From an uncultured Collinsella sp. (GTDB lineage: Bacteria > Actinomycetota > Coriobacteriia > Coriobacteriales > Coriobacteriaceae): a DNA stretch of 35,164 nt. Of this stretch, positions 8,170 through 15,991 are shown piece by piece. How positions within the stretch are numbered: the stretch's first letter is position 1; the number at the start of each line of letters is the position of its first letter. Below the pieces are notes generated by a model. It did not search any database, was not told where the DNA came from, and was given only the letters and a program-made list of their open reading frames with translations. The DNA is taken from NCBI GenBank assembly GCA_905209765.1, contig CAJLUE010000012.1:1-35164 (forward strand), given 5' to 3'. The position numbers and the translations under genes are program-made.

Positions 8170-9048
8170 GTGTACGATCGACGACTTAAGGCCATATCGG
8201 CCGCCGCGGAGCTGGGAAGCTTTTCGCGTGCAGCGGCAAAATTGCGCGTGTCGACCCCGGCGCTCGTCAAGCAGGTGTCGGGCTTCGAGGCCGAGTTCGG
8301 CATCACGCTGTTCGAACGCTCGCACTCGGGCGTCAAGGTGACGCCGGCCGGCGCGCTGCTGGTGGACGACGCGCGCTCGATCATGCGCCAGTCCGAGGAT
8401 GCGTTGCGCCGTGCCCGACGCGCCGCGGGCGATGGCGGTGCCGTGCGCCTGGGCGTGTCGATGATGTGCCCGGGGCGCCAAACGCTGTCGATGTGGTCGG
8501 GCATTCACGATCTGGAACCGTCGTTGCGATTTGAAATCGTGCCGGTGAGCGACCTCTACGATGAGCGCGAGACCGTCATGCGCAGCTTGGGCCGCGAGGT
8601 CGATGTGGTGCAGTCGAGTTTTTCTACCCCACGCTGGGGTGATGCCTGCCAAAAGCTCCGCATTGTCAACGTGCCGTTTTATATCGACCTGCCGCGCACA
8701 AGCCCGCTGGCGCGCAAGAGTCGCATTACGGTCGCCGACCTGGAGGGTATGCGTCTGCGCGTACTGCGCCACGGCAACGATGCCATGGACAGCCTACGCA
8801 TCGACCTTTTGGCCGACGGCGGCGTGGACGTGATCGACGTGGACAGCTTTGACTTTGCGCTCTTTAACGAGGCGGAGGAAAAGGGCGACGCGGTGCTCAC
8901 CTGCGGCGCATGGTCGGGCGTGCACCCGGCCTTTGTGGGCGTACCGTTCCTGTGCGGGCGAGAGGTGCCGGTCTTTTTGCACTACCCGCTCGAGCCCACC
9001 CTCCAAGTACAAAAATTCGTCAACGCTATGGCCCAACTCCTCAACTAG
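8170..9048 (+). CDS. LysR-family transcriptional regulator
   Basis: A 292-residue protein with an N-terminal winged helix-turn-helix: LKAISAAAELGSFSRAAAKL, then STPALVKQVSGFEAEFGITL and FERSHSGVKVTPAG. A periplasmic-binding-protein-like effector domain follows. I choose GTG 8170 because GGGAG lies 6-8 nt upstream and the protein then begins at the normal LysR position. ATG 8137 would add an atypical basic leader. It probably controls the divergent SDR/MFS/oxidoreductase unit. After the stop, GGGACGGGGC followed by seven T (9066-9072) may act as a weak terminator. Confidence 0.9.
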   Translation: MYDRRLKAISAAAELGSFSRAAAKLRVSTPALVKQVSGFEAEFGITLFERSHSGVKVTPAGALLVDDARSIMRQSEDALRRARRAAGDGGAVRLGVSMMCPGRQTLSMWSGIHDLEPSLRFEIVPVSDLYDERETVMRSLGREVDVVQSSFSTPRWGDACQKLRIVNVPFYIDLPRTSPLARKSRITVADLEGMRLRVLRHGNDAMDSLRIDLLADGGVDVIDVDSFDFALFNEAEEKGDAVLTCGAWSGVHPAFVGVPFLCGREVPVFLHYPLEPTLQVQKFVNAMAQLLN

Positions 9049-9113
9049 CTCATTTGGGACGGGGCTTTTTTTAACCACTCTCGCTGTCCTAGAAAAATCT
9101 CAGCAAACAAATG

Positions 9114-9139
9114 AGGTCCCGGCCATAAGGCCGAGACCT
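9114..9139. repeat. Small hairpin downstream of the LysR gene
   Basis: AGGTC-C-CGGCC pairs with GGCCG-A-GACCT around an ATAA loop, with one internal mismatch. No T-run follows on either strand. It lies in the 445-bp gap 9049-9493, which also holds the R1 element, a second hairpin, a tandem 21-bp repeat and a poly-G tract. Confidence 0.5.
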
Positions 9140-9183
9140 TACATGCTTCACCTTCAGTTTTACGTTTCGAGCGGAGCAGCGCA

Positions 9184-9279
9184 GGAGGCTGGGGCCACGG
9201 GGTATAACCTCCGCGCGCAGTTGCGCAGCGAAGCGAGAATGTTTGAGCACGGAGGTTATACCCCGTGGCCCCAGCCTCC
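9184..9279. repeat. R1 element, copy 1: 30-bp perfect arms around a constant 36-nt loop
   Basis: The arms 9184-9213 and 9250-9279 are perfect reverse complements over 30 bp. The loop 9214-9249 matches the loop of copy 2 (12179-12214) at 34 of 36 bases and includes AGCGAGAATGTTTGAGCA. Outside the loop only the inner CCTCCG/CGGAGG and the GGAGG tips are shared; the remaining arm sequence is unrelated between copies. The last five bases (9275-9279) also belong to the next hairpin, so the two structures compete. Confidence 0.8.
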
Positions 9280-9339
9280 GGTGGGAGCTACTCCAGCTCT
9301 ACACCGGAGCGTTTGAGCTGGAGTAGCTCCCACCGGAGG
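9275..9339. repeat. Second large hairpin overlapping R1
   Basis: Arms 9275-9299 and 9315-9339 are 25-bp perfect reverse complements (beginning CCTCCGGTGGGAGC) with a 15-nt loop that includes GCGTTT. The outer CCTCC is shared with the right arm of the R1 element, giving two mutually exclusive long stems in tandem. No T-run follows. Confidence 0.75.
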
Positions 9340-9371
9340 ACCCCCGTCAAAACACGACAGTTTTTTCTAAT

Positions 9372-9413
9372 GACATGAAAGATGCCGCTCGGGACATATA
9401 AGATGCCGCTCGG
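9372..9413. promoter_or_regulatory. Tandem 21-bp direct repeat, candidate operator
   Basis: Two 21-bp units are directly adjacent (9372-9392 and 9393-9413). Both start GACAT and end AGATGCCGCTCGG, differing at two central positions. A 21-bp period places both on the same helix face. They sit about 80-120 bp upstream of the lipoprotein gene. Confidence 0.4.
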
Positions 9414-9444
9414 TAAACTCACCGCAGAGCACGGTTGTCTTTTC

Positions 9445-9454
9445 GGGGGGGGGG
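9445..9454 (+). promoter_or_regulatory. Ten-guanine tract upstream of the lipoprotein gene
   Basis: Ten consecutive G end 39 nt before the lipoprotein ATG. Between them is a TTCTAC/GTAGAA dyad (9465-9470 with 9477-9482) directly touching the AAGGAG site. Homopolymer G tracts of this length slip during replication and can tune expression; that role here is inferred. Confidence 0.35.
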
Positions 9455-9493
9455 ATACCATTTCTTCTACACGTACGTAGAAAAGGAGTGCCT

Positions 9494-10447
9494 ATGCAGT
9501 GCTATTCAAGACGGCAGATCGTTAAACATATGGGATTGGCTGCAGGATGTTTGCTGCTATCCCCCTTGAGTGGCTGCTCAACAAACGACAGGCCAATCGA
9601 TTCCGCAGATAACACTGCATCAGATAAGGAGCAGTTCGATTGGCTTGAAGCGACGGGGACGTATACGCCCTCCGACGCTTTCAAACAAAAGGGGCTTTGG
9701 TTCACTTTTGGTAATGACTATGCAGATGGACGTGAGAGCGTTGCTAAAGACACATCGATAACGGCAATCTTTGAATTTAACGGAGACGGAACGGTTACAT
9801 GTTGGAATGTATACGACGAAACGGGCTCTTCGGTGATTCGATTTAGGGACCTTGAAGGTCTTTCGGATAAAGAAGTTCTCTCGATGGCTAAAGAGCATTG
9901 GCCCATATCGCAGGACGAATTTGAAAGCAAAAAGCAAAATGTGATCGATGAGCTCTCTTCTAGTTACGAGGACCTAAAGGCCGAGGCAGCGGATAATCCT
10001 GACTTGAATGTTGAAAATGCCTACTTCTCGCGTTTTTTTGAAGACCTTAAATCTATGTCGTTGCCAAAGGAACCAGAGGGTAAATCCTATTCGCTTAAGG
10101 TTCAAACAGACGACACAGGCAACAACACGGAATATGAGAAAGTATGCTTGCCGACATGTGGATATCCTGGGGTGCTTAGCCTTAGCGGGGGAGGTGCCGC
10201 AGCATGGGGCAGAAAGGAGCTCTGGTATTCACTCCTTAGAGCCGATGACGATACTAAGTACGAATCCATATCTAACTCGTACCTCAGCTGCTACGTCAAT
10301 CGAGAGGTTAATCTCATCGAAAGCGACACCAGCGATGATGTATACAGCTCAACTTATCAAGGATTTGGCGGAATAGTTACCCGAACAGGTGGCTCAGCAT
10401 CTTTTGTTCTTGATGAGCCAACTTCCGATGAAGTCGAAGCTGACTGA
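9494..10447 (+). CDS. Predicted Tat-type lipoprotein of unknown function
   Basis: A 317-residue protein with an N-terminal signal carrying SRRQIVKHMG (twin-arginine) and the lipobox LSGC at residues about 25-28. It is therefore predicted to be exported folded and anchored by lipid outside the membrane. The mature part is acidic, with EFNGDGTVTCWNVYDETGS resembling a beta-strand repeat and a Cys pair near VCLPTCGYPG. I do not recognise a family. Start ATG 9494 follows AAGGAG; the upstream GTG 9488 overlaps that site. The coding sequence is clearly richer in A+T than its neighbours and uses codons such as AAA, GAA and AAT freely, suggesting transfer. An IS200 element follows. Confidence 0.8.
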   Translation: MQCYSRRQIVKHMGLAAGCLLLSPLSGCSTNDRPIDSADNTASDKEQFDWLEATGTYTPSDAFKQKGLWFTFGNDYADGRESVAKDTSITAIFEFNGDGTVTCWNVYDETGSSVIRFRDLEGLSDKEVLSMAKEHWPISQDEFESKKQNVIDELSSSYEDLKAEAADNPDLNVENAYFSRFFEDLKSMSLPKEPEGKSYSLKVQTDDTGNNTEYEKVCLPTCGYPGVLSLSGGGAAAWGRKELWYSLLRADDDTKYESISNSYLSCYVNREVNLIESDTSDDVYSSTYQGFGGIVTRTGGSASFVLDEPTSDEVEAD

Positions 10448-10520
10448 TTATAGGCATTTCCTCTTTGCTCAAGCAGCTCCAGGGTTTCACGTTAGAACTA
10501 ATATTTAATCTACGTCAATT

Positions 10521-10554
10521 AGTGCTCATTGCCACACGGGCAATGAGCACTTTG
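10521..10554 (+). terminator. Hairpin terminator after the lipoprotein gene
   Basis: A 13-bp perfect stem AGTGCTCATTGCC (10521-10533) with 10539-10551, 5-nt loop, followed by TTTG. The T-tail is short. It may instead belong to the left border of the IS200 element. Confidence 0.55.
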
Positions 10555-10559
10555 ATTAC

Positions 10560-11325
10560 GGGCTTTAGCCTGTGCGGGGCGCGCAGCGCGCCGCATCAGA
10601 AACCACCCGCTATGCGGGTGGGGCTAAACGGCTTTACAAAGCCGCCCCCTCGCCGGACACTTGCGATTGTTCAGGCCGCAAGGAATCCGAGTCGAGAGGG
10701 CGGTGGTGGCGTATGGCCCAGAAGGCCTACAGCCTGTCGCACACGAAGTGGATGTGCAAGTACCACGTCGTGTTCACGCCGAAGTATAGGCGCAAAGTCA
10801 TCTACAACCAAATCAGGAGCGACATAGGGGAGATCCTCAGGAAGCTGTGCGAGTACAAGGGGATCGAGATAATCGAGGGGCACCTGATGCCCGACCACGT
10901 GCACGTGCTGCTGGCGATACCGCCGAAGTACAGCGTATCGAGCGTGATGGGCTACCTGAAGGGGAAGAGCTCGCTGATGGCATTCGACAAGCACGCGAAC
11001 ATGAAGTACAAGTTCGGCAACAGGAAGTTCTGGGCCGAGGGCTACTACGTGTCCACCGTCGGCCTGAACGAGGCCACCATTGCGAAGTACATCCGGGAGC
11101 AGGAGAAGGCCGACATCGCGATCGACCGGCTGAGCGTCAAGGAGTGCGAGGACCCCTTCGGTAGGGGGCCGGGGCGTAAATAGCGCCGGTTTGACCGGCC
11201 CGTCACGGGTCAATCTGCAGTGCGGCCCGAACCCCGTGAGGGCCGGCGCCTTTAGACGCGTGCCGGAAATCCAAGGGTTATACCCTAAGAGCAAACCACC
11301 CCTTTTAGGGGTGGTTTTGATTTCC
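10560..11325 (+). mobile_element. IS200/IS605-family element, TnpA only
   Basis: tnpA is flanked by non-coding ends with matching hairpins: left CCACCCGCTATGCGGGTGG at about 10602-10620, right AAACCACCCCTTTTAGGGG..GGTTT at about 11294-11317. Both arms share ACCACCC. A GC-rich stretch at about 11184-11280 with CGGCCCG and CGGGCC type pairings lies between tnpA and the right hairpin. The outer limits are approximate, since this family makes no target duplication. There is no tnpB. The insertion separates the lipoprotein gene from the toxin-antitoxin pair. Confidence 0.75.
10713..11183 (+). CDS. tnpA: IS200-family HUH transposase TnpA
   Basis: A 156-residue Y1 transposase of normal length. It contains MCKYHVVFTPKYRRKV near the N-terminus, the HUH metal motif in LMPDHVHVLLAIPP, KFWAEGYYVSTVG with the catalytic Tyr in the expected region, and the C-terminal helix IAKYIREQEKAD. 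It cuts and joins single-stranded DNA at the hairpin ends. ATG 10713 is chosen because the protein then begins MAQKAYSLSHTKW, as in related enzymes; the upstream extension to 10572 reads through the left end. The gene looks intact. Confidence 0.93.
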   Translation: MAQKAYSLSHTKWMCKYHVVFTPKYRRKVIYNQIRSDIGEILRKLCEYKGIEIIEGHLMPDHVHVLLAIPPKYSVSSVMGYLKGKSSLMAFDKHANMKYKFGNRKFWAEGYYVSTVGLNEATIAKYIREQEKADIAIDRLSVKECEDPFGRGPGRK

Positions 11326-11412
11326 AAAGACTTTGCATGACAAAGGGGCGTTCCTTTGCTGCGTCCACTGTTGACGGCTACACTCAGAGAGCGTCCCAAA
11401 TTAGCTATCATT

Positions 11413-11727
11413 TTATTTGGCAAGCAATATCTGCAGGTAATCGCGCTTTCTGTGGAGGACGCGGTCGATATAGACCTTCTGGTGATAGCGGTAAAACGCG
11501 AGATAATTGTCACAGATCACGAACCGGTAATCGGAGCGTAGGGGATGGATCGATGAAAGTGGCGTGCCCGACTCCGGGAAGCTGGAGAGCAGGTCTATCC
11601 GAGCGAGGATGCCCTCTACGATTCTCTCCGCTGCTGCGGGATTGTCCTTTTCGACGGCAATATAGTCCCAGATGTCGTCGAGATCTTGCAGAGCCAGCGG
11701 AGAGTAGACGACCGCGCAGCTATGCAT
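11413..11727 (-). CDS. RelE/ParE-superfamily toxin
   Basis: A 104-residue protein with the ParE-like pattern: VVYSPLALQDLDDIWDYIA, a helix ending NLL-type ILARIDLLSSFPESG, then LRSDYRFVICDNYLAFYRY and VYIDRVLHRKRDY. Members inhibit gyrase (ParE) or cleave mRNA (RelE); the target cannot be fixed here. Its ATG overlaps the last 8 nt of the antitoxin gene, the usual coupling. Bases 11326-11412 after it hold a degenerate R4-like fragment (11339-11362). Confidence 0.88.
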   Translation of the reverse strand: MHSCAVVYSPLALQDLDDIWDYIAVEKDNPAAAERIVEGILARIDLLSSFPESGTPLSSIHPLRSDYRFVICDNYLAFYRYHQKVYIDRVLHRKRDYLQILLAK

Positions 11728-11983
11728 GGCTTGCGGCCTTGCGGCGGAAGTGCTCGGCGACGTTGTCCGACGAGACCCATCCGCTCTCATCACCCGAGCT
11801 GCGCCCGCGCTCAAGCTCCGACATCAGCGTGCTGATGGCGCAAAACCGGTCGTAATCTTTCATGTCGAGCACAGCGTAGCAACCGTGCCCATTTTTGGTC
11901 AGAAACACCGGGGAGCCCTCGTGGACATCGGAGAGCACCTCGTTGTAATTGCGCAAATCGGAAACAGGTTTAATGGCAGGCAT
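11720..11983 (-). CDS. Phd/YefM-family antitoxin
   Basis: An 87-residue protein beginning MPAIKPVSDLRNYNEVLSDV, a typical Phd/YefM DNA-binding N-terminus, with FLTKNGHGCYAVLDMKDY in the middle. The tail would bind the downstream RelE/ParE toxin. Start 11983 follows GGAG by 6 nt; a TTG four codons earlier lacks spacing. As in other pairs, the antitoxin is expected to repress its own promoter in the AT-rich stretch around 12000-12040 (plus-strand numbering). Confidence 0.88.
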   Translation of the reverse strand: MPAIKPVSDLRNYNEVLSDVHEGSPVFLTKNGHGCYAVLDMKDYDRFCAISTLMSELERGRSSGDESGWVSSDNVAEHFRRKAASHA

Positions 11984-12067
11984 GTAAGGCTCCAATCGAT
12001 GTACGGGAACTTACGATAAATTATACGAATAATATACAGCACCTGCCAGCCAAAATACCCCCACACA

Positions 12068-12099
12068 AAACGAGCCCCTGGCCAATCGGCCAGGGGCTC
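12068..12099 (-). terminator. Terminator between the ABC operon and the toxin-antitoxin pair
   Basis: A perfect 12-bp stem GAGCCCCTGGCC (12072-12083) with 12088-12099, AATC loop. On the minus strand it is followed by GTTTTG. It lies downstream of R1 copy 2 and probably ends the ABC exporter transcript. Confidence 0.65.
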
Positions 12100-12142
12100 A
12101 CAATCTTTTATTCCGCTCTAAGTGACGGGCTGATTGTGCGCA

Positions 12143-12250
12143 GGAGGGTGCCCCGGGGGCGGCGGGGTATTTCCTCCGCGCGCAGTTTCGCAGCGCAGCG
12201 AGAATGTTTGAGCACGGAGGAATTGCCCCGCCACCCTCGGGGCGCCCTCC
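12143..12250. repeat. R1 element, copy 2
   Basis: Arms of 36 nt (12143-12178 and 12215-12250) pair with three G-U pairs and two mismatches. The 36-nt loop (12179-12214) is nearly identical to that of copy 1. The arms start GGAGGGTGCCCCG and do not resemble those of copy 1 except at the ends. It begins 15 bp past the stop of the second ABC gene. Together with the terminator it fills the 281-bp gap 11984-12264. Confidence 0.8.
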
Positions 12251-12264
12251 GTCAGTAACCGGTC

Positions 12265-14184
12265 CTACTCGAGCTCAAACGCTCCGGTGTACAGCTGGTA
12301 GTAATACCCGCGCTTGGCGATCAGCTCGTCGTGATTGCCGCGCTCAATGATGCGGCCGTGGTCCAGGCAGATGATCGCGTCGGAGTTGCGCACGGTGGAC
12401 AGGCGGTGCGCGATGACAAACGTCGTGCGGCCCTCCATGAGCTTGTCCATGCCTGCCTGCACGATGGCCTCGGTGCGGGTGTCGATGGAGCTCGTGGCCT
12501 CGTCCAGAATCATTGCCGGCGGATCGGCGACGGCGGCGCGTGCGATCGAAATCAGCTGGCGCTGGCCCTGCGACAGCTGCGCGCCGTTGCCGGTGAGCAT
12601 GGTGTCGTAGCCGTCGGGCAGGCGGGTGATAAAGTCGTCAGCGCCCGCGAGCTTGGCAGCCGCGATGCACTCCTCGTCGGTGGCATCCAGGTTGCCGTAG
12701 CGGATGTTATCCATCACGGTGCCGGTGAACAGGTTCACGTCCTGCAACACGACGCCCAGCGAGCGGCGCAGATCGGCCTTGCGGATCTTGTTGACGTTGA
12801 TGCCGTCGTAGCGGATCTTGCCATCGGCGATGTCATAGAAGCGGTTGATGAGGTTGGTGATGGTCGTCTTGCCGGCACCGGTGGCACCGACAAACGCGAC
12901 CTTCTGGCCCGGCTTGGCAAACACGGACACGCCGTGCAGCACCTCATGGCCGGGTGTGTATCCAAAGTCCACGTTGTCCATGACCAGGTCGCCGCGCAGC
13001 GGTACGTACTCGATCTCGCCGGTTGCGCGGTGCGGATGCTTCCACGCCCACATGCCGGTGTGGTGGTCGGCTTCCTCGAGCTGCCAGGTATCGGGGTTCA
13101 CCTGCGCGTTGACGAGCGTCACGTAGCCTTCGTCGGTCTCGGGCTTCTCGTCGATGAGCTCAAAGATACGGTCGGCGCCGGCGAGGCCCATGACCACGGC
13201 GTTGATCTGCTGCGAGATCTGGCCGATCTGTCCGCAGAACTGCTTGGTCATGTTGAGGAACGGCACTACGACGGCGATGGACAGCGTCATGCCCGAGATG
13301 CTCAGGTTGGGCACGCCCAGCGCCAGGAAAATGCCGCCTGCCAGTGCGACCAGCACGTAGAGCAGGTTGCCCAGGTTCATAAGGATGGGCATGAGGATGT
13401 TGGCGTACATGTTGGCCTTCTGGGAAACCTCGAAGAGCTTTTCGTTGCGCTCGTCAAAATCGGCCTCGGCGGCAGACTCGTGGCAGAATGCCTTGACGAC
13501 CTTCTGGCCGTTCATGACTTCCTCGATATGGCCCTCGACCACGCCGAGCTCGGTCTGCTGCGCAATAAAGAAACGCGCGGAGTTGGAGCCGAGCAGCTTG
13601 GTCATAAAGGTCATAAAGGCGACGCCGGCAATAATGACCAGGCACATCCACGCGCTGTAGTACAGCATGATAAAGAACACCGTGACGATGACGATGGTCG
13701 TCATGAGCAGGTTGGGCAGCGACTGGCTGATCATCTGGCGCAGCGTGTCGATGTCGTTGGTGTAGTGGCTCATGATGTCGCCGCGCTGGTGCGTGTCGAA
13801 GTAGCGAATCGGCAGGTCCTGCATGCGGTTGAACATCTTCTCGCGCAGCTTCTCGAGCGAGCCCTGCGTGACGATGGCCATGGCGCGGTTCCAGAAGAGC
13901 GAGGACAGGATGCCGACGCCGTAGATGCAGGCGAGGGTGGTCACGAGCTGTGCGATCTTGGGCTGTGCGGCTTCCCAATCGCCCGACTGCCACGATTCGC
14001 TAATAATCTGCAGAGCGCTCTGAAGGAAGGTCGCACCGATGGAGTTGATGATGGCGCAGAGCACCACGCCGACAACGACGAGGGGCAAAAGCACGGGGTA
14101 AAAGCCAAAGAGCGTCTTGATGAGGCGCGACATGGTGCCGCCCTTGCGGTTGAGCGCGCGCTCGGCGGTCGTTGCCTTACTCAT
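12265..14184 (-). CDS. ABC exporter half-transporter, canonical ATPase subunit
   Basis: A 639-residue type IV exporter half with an N-terminal six-helix domain (from about residue 25) and a C-terminal ATPase: Walker A GATGAGKTT, signature LSQGQRQLISIARA, Walker B MILDEATSSID with the catalytic Glu, and the H-loop in VIAHRLSTVRN. An insertion of about 35 residues containing GMWAWKHPHRATGE joins the two domains. It overlaps the partner gene by 8 nt. With its partner it forms a heterodimeric exporter of the multidrug type in the inner membrane, under MarR control. Confidence 0.93.
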   Translation of the reverse strand: MSKATTAERALNRKGGTMSRLIKTLFGFYPVLLPLVVVGVVLCAIINSIGATFLQSALQIISESWQSGDWEAAQPKIAQLVTTLACIYGVGILSSLFWNRAMAIVTQGSLEKLREKMFNRMQDLPIRYFDTHQRGDIMSHYTNDIDTLRQMISQSLPNLLMTTIVIVTVFFIMLYYSAWMCLVIIAGVAFMTFMTKLLGSNSARFFIAQQTELGVVEGHIEEVMNGQKVVKAFCHESAAEADFDERNEKLFEVSQKANMYANILMPILMNLGNLLYVLVALAGGIFLALGVPNLSISGMTLSIAVVVPFLNMTKQFCGQIGQISQQINAVVMGLAGADRIFELIDEKPETDEGYVTLVNAQVNPDTWQLEEADHHTGMWAWKHPHRATGEIEYVPLRGDLVMDNVDFGYTPGHEVLHGVSVFAKPGQKVAFVGATGAGKTTITNLINRFYDIADGKIRYDGINVNKIRKADLRRSLGVVLQDVNLFTGTVMDNIRYGNLDATDEECIAAAKLAGADDFITRLPDGYDTMLTGNGAQLSQGQRQLISIARAAVADPPAMILDEATSSIDTRTEAIVQAGMDKLMEGRTTFVIAHRLSTVRNSDAIICLDHGRIIERGNHDELIAKRGYYYQLYTGAFELE

Positions 14185-15991
14185 GTGCCTCGCCTCCTTC
14201 CTGGGTCTGAGCTTGCGTTACGGATGCCTCGGTGTCGGCCTCGACGGCCTCTTCGCCCTCGGCAGACATCTTGTTCTGCGAGGTAAAGGTCTCGCGGTAG
14301 ATCTCGCTCGTCTTGAGCAGCTCGTCGTGGTTACCGATCTGCGCGATGCGGCCGCCCTCCATGACGATGATGCGGTCTGCGTCCTGCACGGAGCTGATGC
14401 GCTGGGCGATGATGAGCTTGGTCGTGTTGGGCAGATAGCTTGCCAACCCTGCGCGGATCTTGGTGTCGGTCTTGGTGTCGACGGCGCTGGTGGAGTCGTC
14501 CAGGATCAAAATCTTGGGGCGACGCAGCAGGGCACGCGCAATGCACAGGCGCTGCTTCTGACCGCCCGAGACATTGGAGCCGCCCTGTTCGATCCAGGTG
14601 TCGTAGCCCTTGGGGAAGCCGTCGACAAACTCATCGGCGCAGGCCAGATGCGCCGCCTCGCGGACTTCCTCGTCGGTGGCGTTCGGGTCGCCCCAGCGCA
14701 GATTCTCAGCGATGGTGCCGCTAAACAGCACGTTTTTCTGCAGCACCATGGCGACCTGGTGGCGCAGCGCGTCCAGGTCGTAGTCGCGCACGTCCACGCC
14801 GCCCACGCGCACGGTGCCTTCGGTGGCGTCGTACAGGCGGGCAATGAGGTTTACGAGTGTGGACTTGGCCGAGCCGGTGCCGCCGATGATGCCGATGGTC
14901 TCGCCGCTCGTAATGTGCAGGTCGATGTCGTCGAGCGCCTGGCGTTTCGCATGCGCGGAATACTTAAAGCTCACGTGGTCAAAGTCGATGGAGCCGTCGG
15001 CAACCTCGAGCACGGGCTCGGCGGGATCAGCGATCGTGGGCTCGGCGGCAAGCACCTCGGTAATGCGGTGTGCCGATTCGTCGGCCATGGTCACCATGAC
15101 AAAGATCATCGACAGCTGCATCAGGCTCATGAGGATCTGGAAGCCATAGGTAAAGATCGAGGAGAGCTGGCCTACGTCGAACAGCGTGCCCTGGCTCGTG
15201 ATGATGAGCTTGGAGCCCAGGTAGATGATGACGACAAACGCGCCGTTGACGCAGATGTTCATCATGGGGTTGTTAAAGGCGAGCAGCTTCTCGGCGCGGG
15301 TGAAGTCCATCTGGACGTCGCGCGCGGCGGTCGCGAATTTTTCCTTCTCAAAGTCTTCGCGTACGTAGCTCTTAACCACGCGCATGCCGGTGACGTTTTC
15401 CTCGACGGACTCGTTAAGGGCGTCGTACTTGTGGAACACGCGCGAGAAGATGGGGCGCACCTTAAAGATGATAAAGAACAGTCCAAAGCCCAGCAGCGGA
15501 ATGATGACCAGGTAGACCATGGCAACGCTGCCGCCCATGATAAACGCCATGGTAAAGGCGAAGATCAATACCAGCGGAGCGCGCACGGCGATACGGATGA
15601 TCATCATAAAGGCCTGCTGCACGTTGTTGATATCGGTGGTGAGGCGCGTGACGAGCGAGGAGCTCGAGAACTCATCGATGTTGGCAAAGCTGAACGTCTG
15701 GATCTTGTAGAACAGGTCGTGACGCAGGTTCTTGGCGAAGCCGCAGCTCGCATGGCTGCAGGTGACGCCGGCAGCGGCGCCAAAAGCAAGCGACGTCAGC
15801 GCGATGAGCACCAAAAAGCCCGCGGTGGGAAGCATCTCGGCTACGGTGGCGCCGTCTTTGATGGCGTCGATCAGGTTGGCGGTGATAAATGGAATCAGCA
15901 TCTCGCAGAGCACCTCGCCAAGCACGAGCAACGGCGTGGCAACAGTGACTTTCATATAGTCACGGATGCTGCCCATGAGGGTTTTAATCAT
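14177..15991 (-). CDS. ABC exporter half-transporter, degenerate-site subunit
   Basis: A 604-residue half-transporter. The membrane domain comes first, then the ATPase: Walker A GGTGSAKST, signature VSGGQKQRLCIARALL, Walker B ILILDDSTSAVD. Asp replaces the catalytic Glu after the Walker B Asp, and the His loop reads IAQRISSVQD (Gln for His). These changes mark the non-canonical subunit of heterodimeric exporters such as TM287/288 or BmrCD, so this and the next gene are a pair. Its ATG overlaps the MarR stop by 8 nt. Confidence 0.93.
   Translation of the reverse strand: MIKTLMGSIRDYMKVTVATPLLVLGEVLCEMLIPFITANLIDAIKDGATVAEMLPTAGFLVLIALTSLAFGAAAGVTCSHASCGFAKNLRHDLFYKIQTFSFANIDEFSSSSLVTRLTTDINNVQQAFMMIIRIAVRAPLVLIFAFTMAFIMGGSVAMVYLVIIPLLGFGLFFIIFKVRPIFSRVFHKYDALNESVEENVTGMRVVKSYVREDFEKEKFATAARDVQMDFTRAEKLLAFNNPMMNICVNGAFVVIIYLGSKLIITSQGTLFDVGQLSSIFTYGFQILMSLMQLSMIFVMVTMADESAHRITEVLAAEPTIADPAEPVLEVADGSIDFDHVSFKYSAHAKRQALDDIDLHITSGETIGIIGGTGSAKSTLVNLIARLYDATEGTVRVGGVDVRDYDLDALRHQVAMVLQKNVLFSGTIAENLRWGDPNATDEEVREAAHLACADEFVDGFPKGYDTWIEQGGSNVSGGQKQRLCIARALLRRPKILILDDSTSAVDTKTDTKIRAGLASYLPNTTKLIIAQRISSVQDADRIIVMEGGRIAQIGNHDELLKTSEIYRETFTSQNKMSAEGEEAVEADTEASVTQAQTQEGGEAHE

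Noticed and set aside
9372..9413. CRISPR-like repeats
   Set aside because: Only two adjacent 21-bp units without spacers; no cas genes.
10572..10712. N-terminal extension of TnpA
   Set aside because: Translates the left-end hairpin region; the normal family start is ATG 10713.
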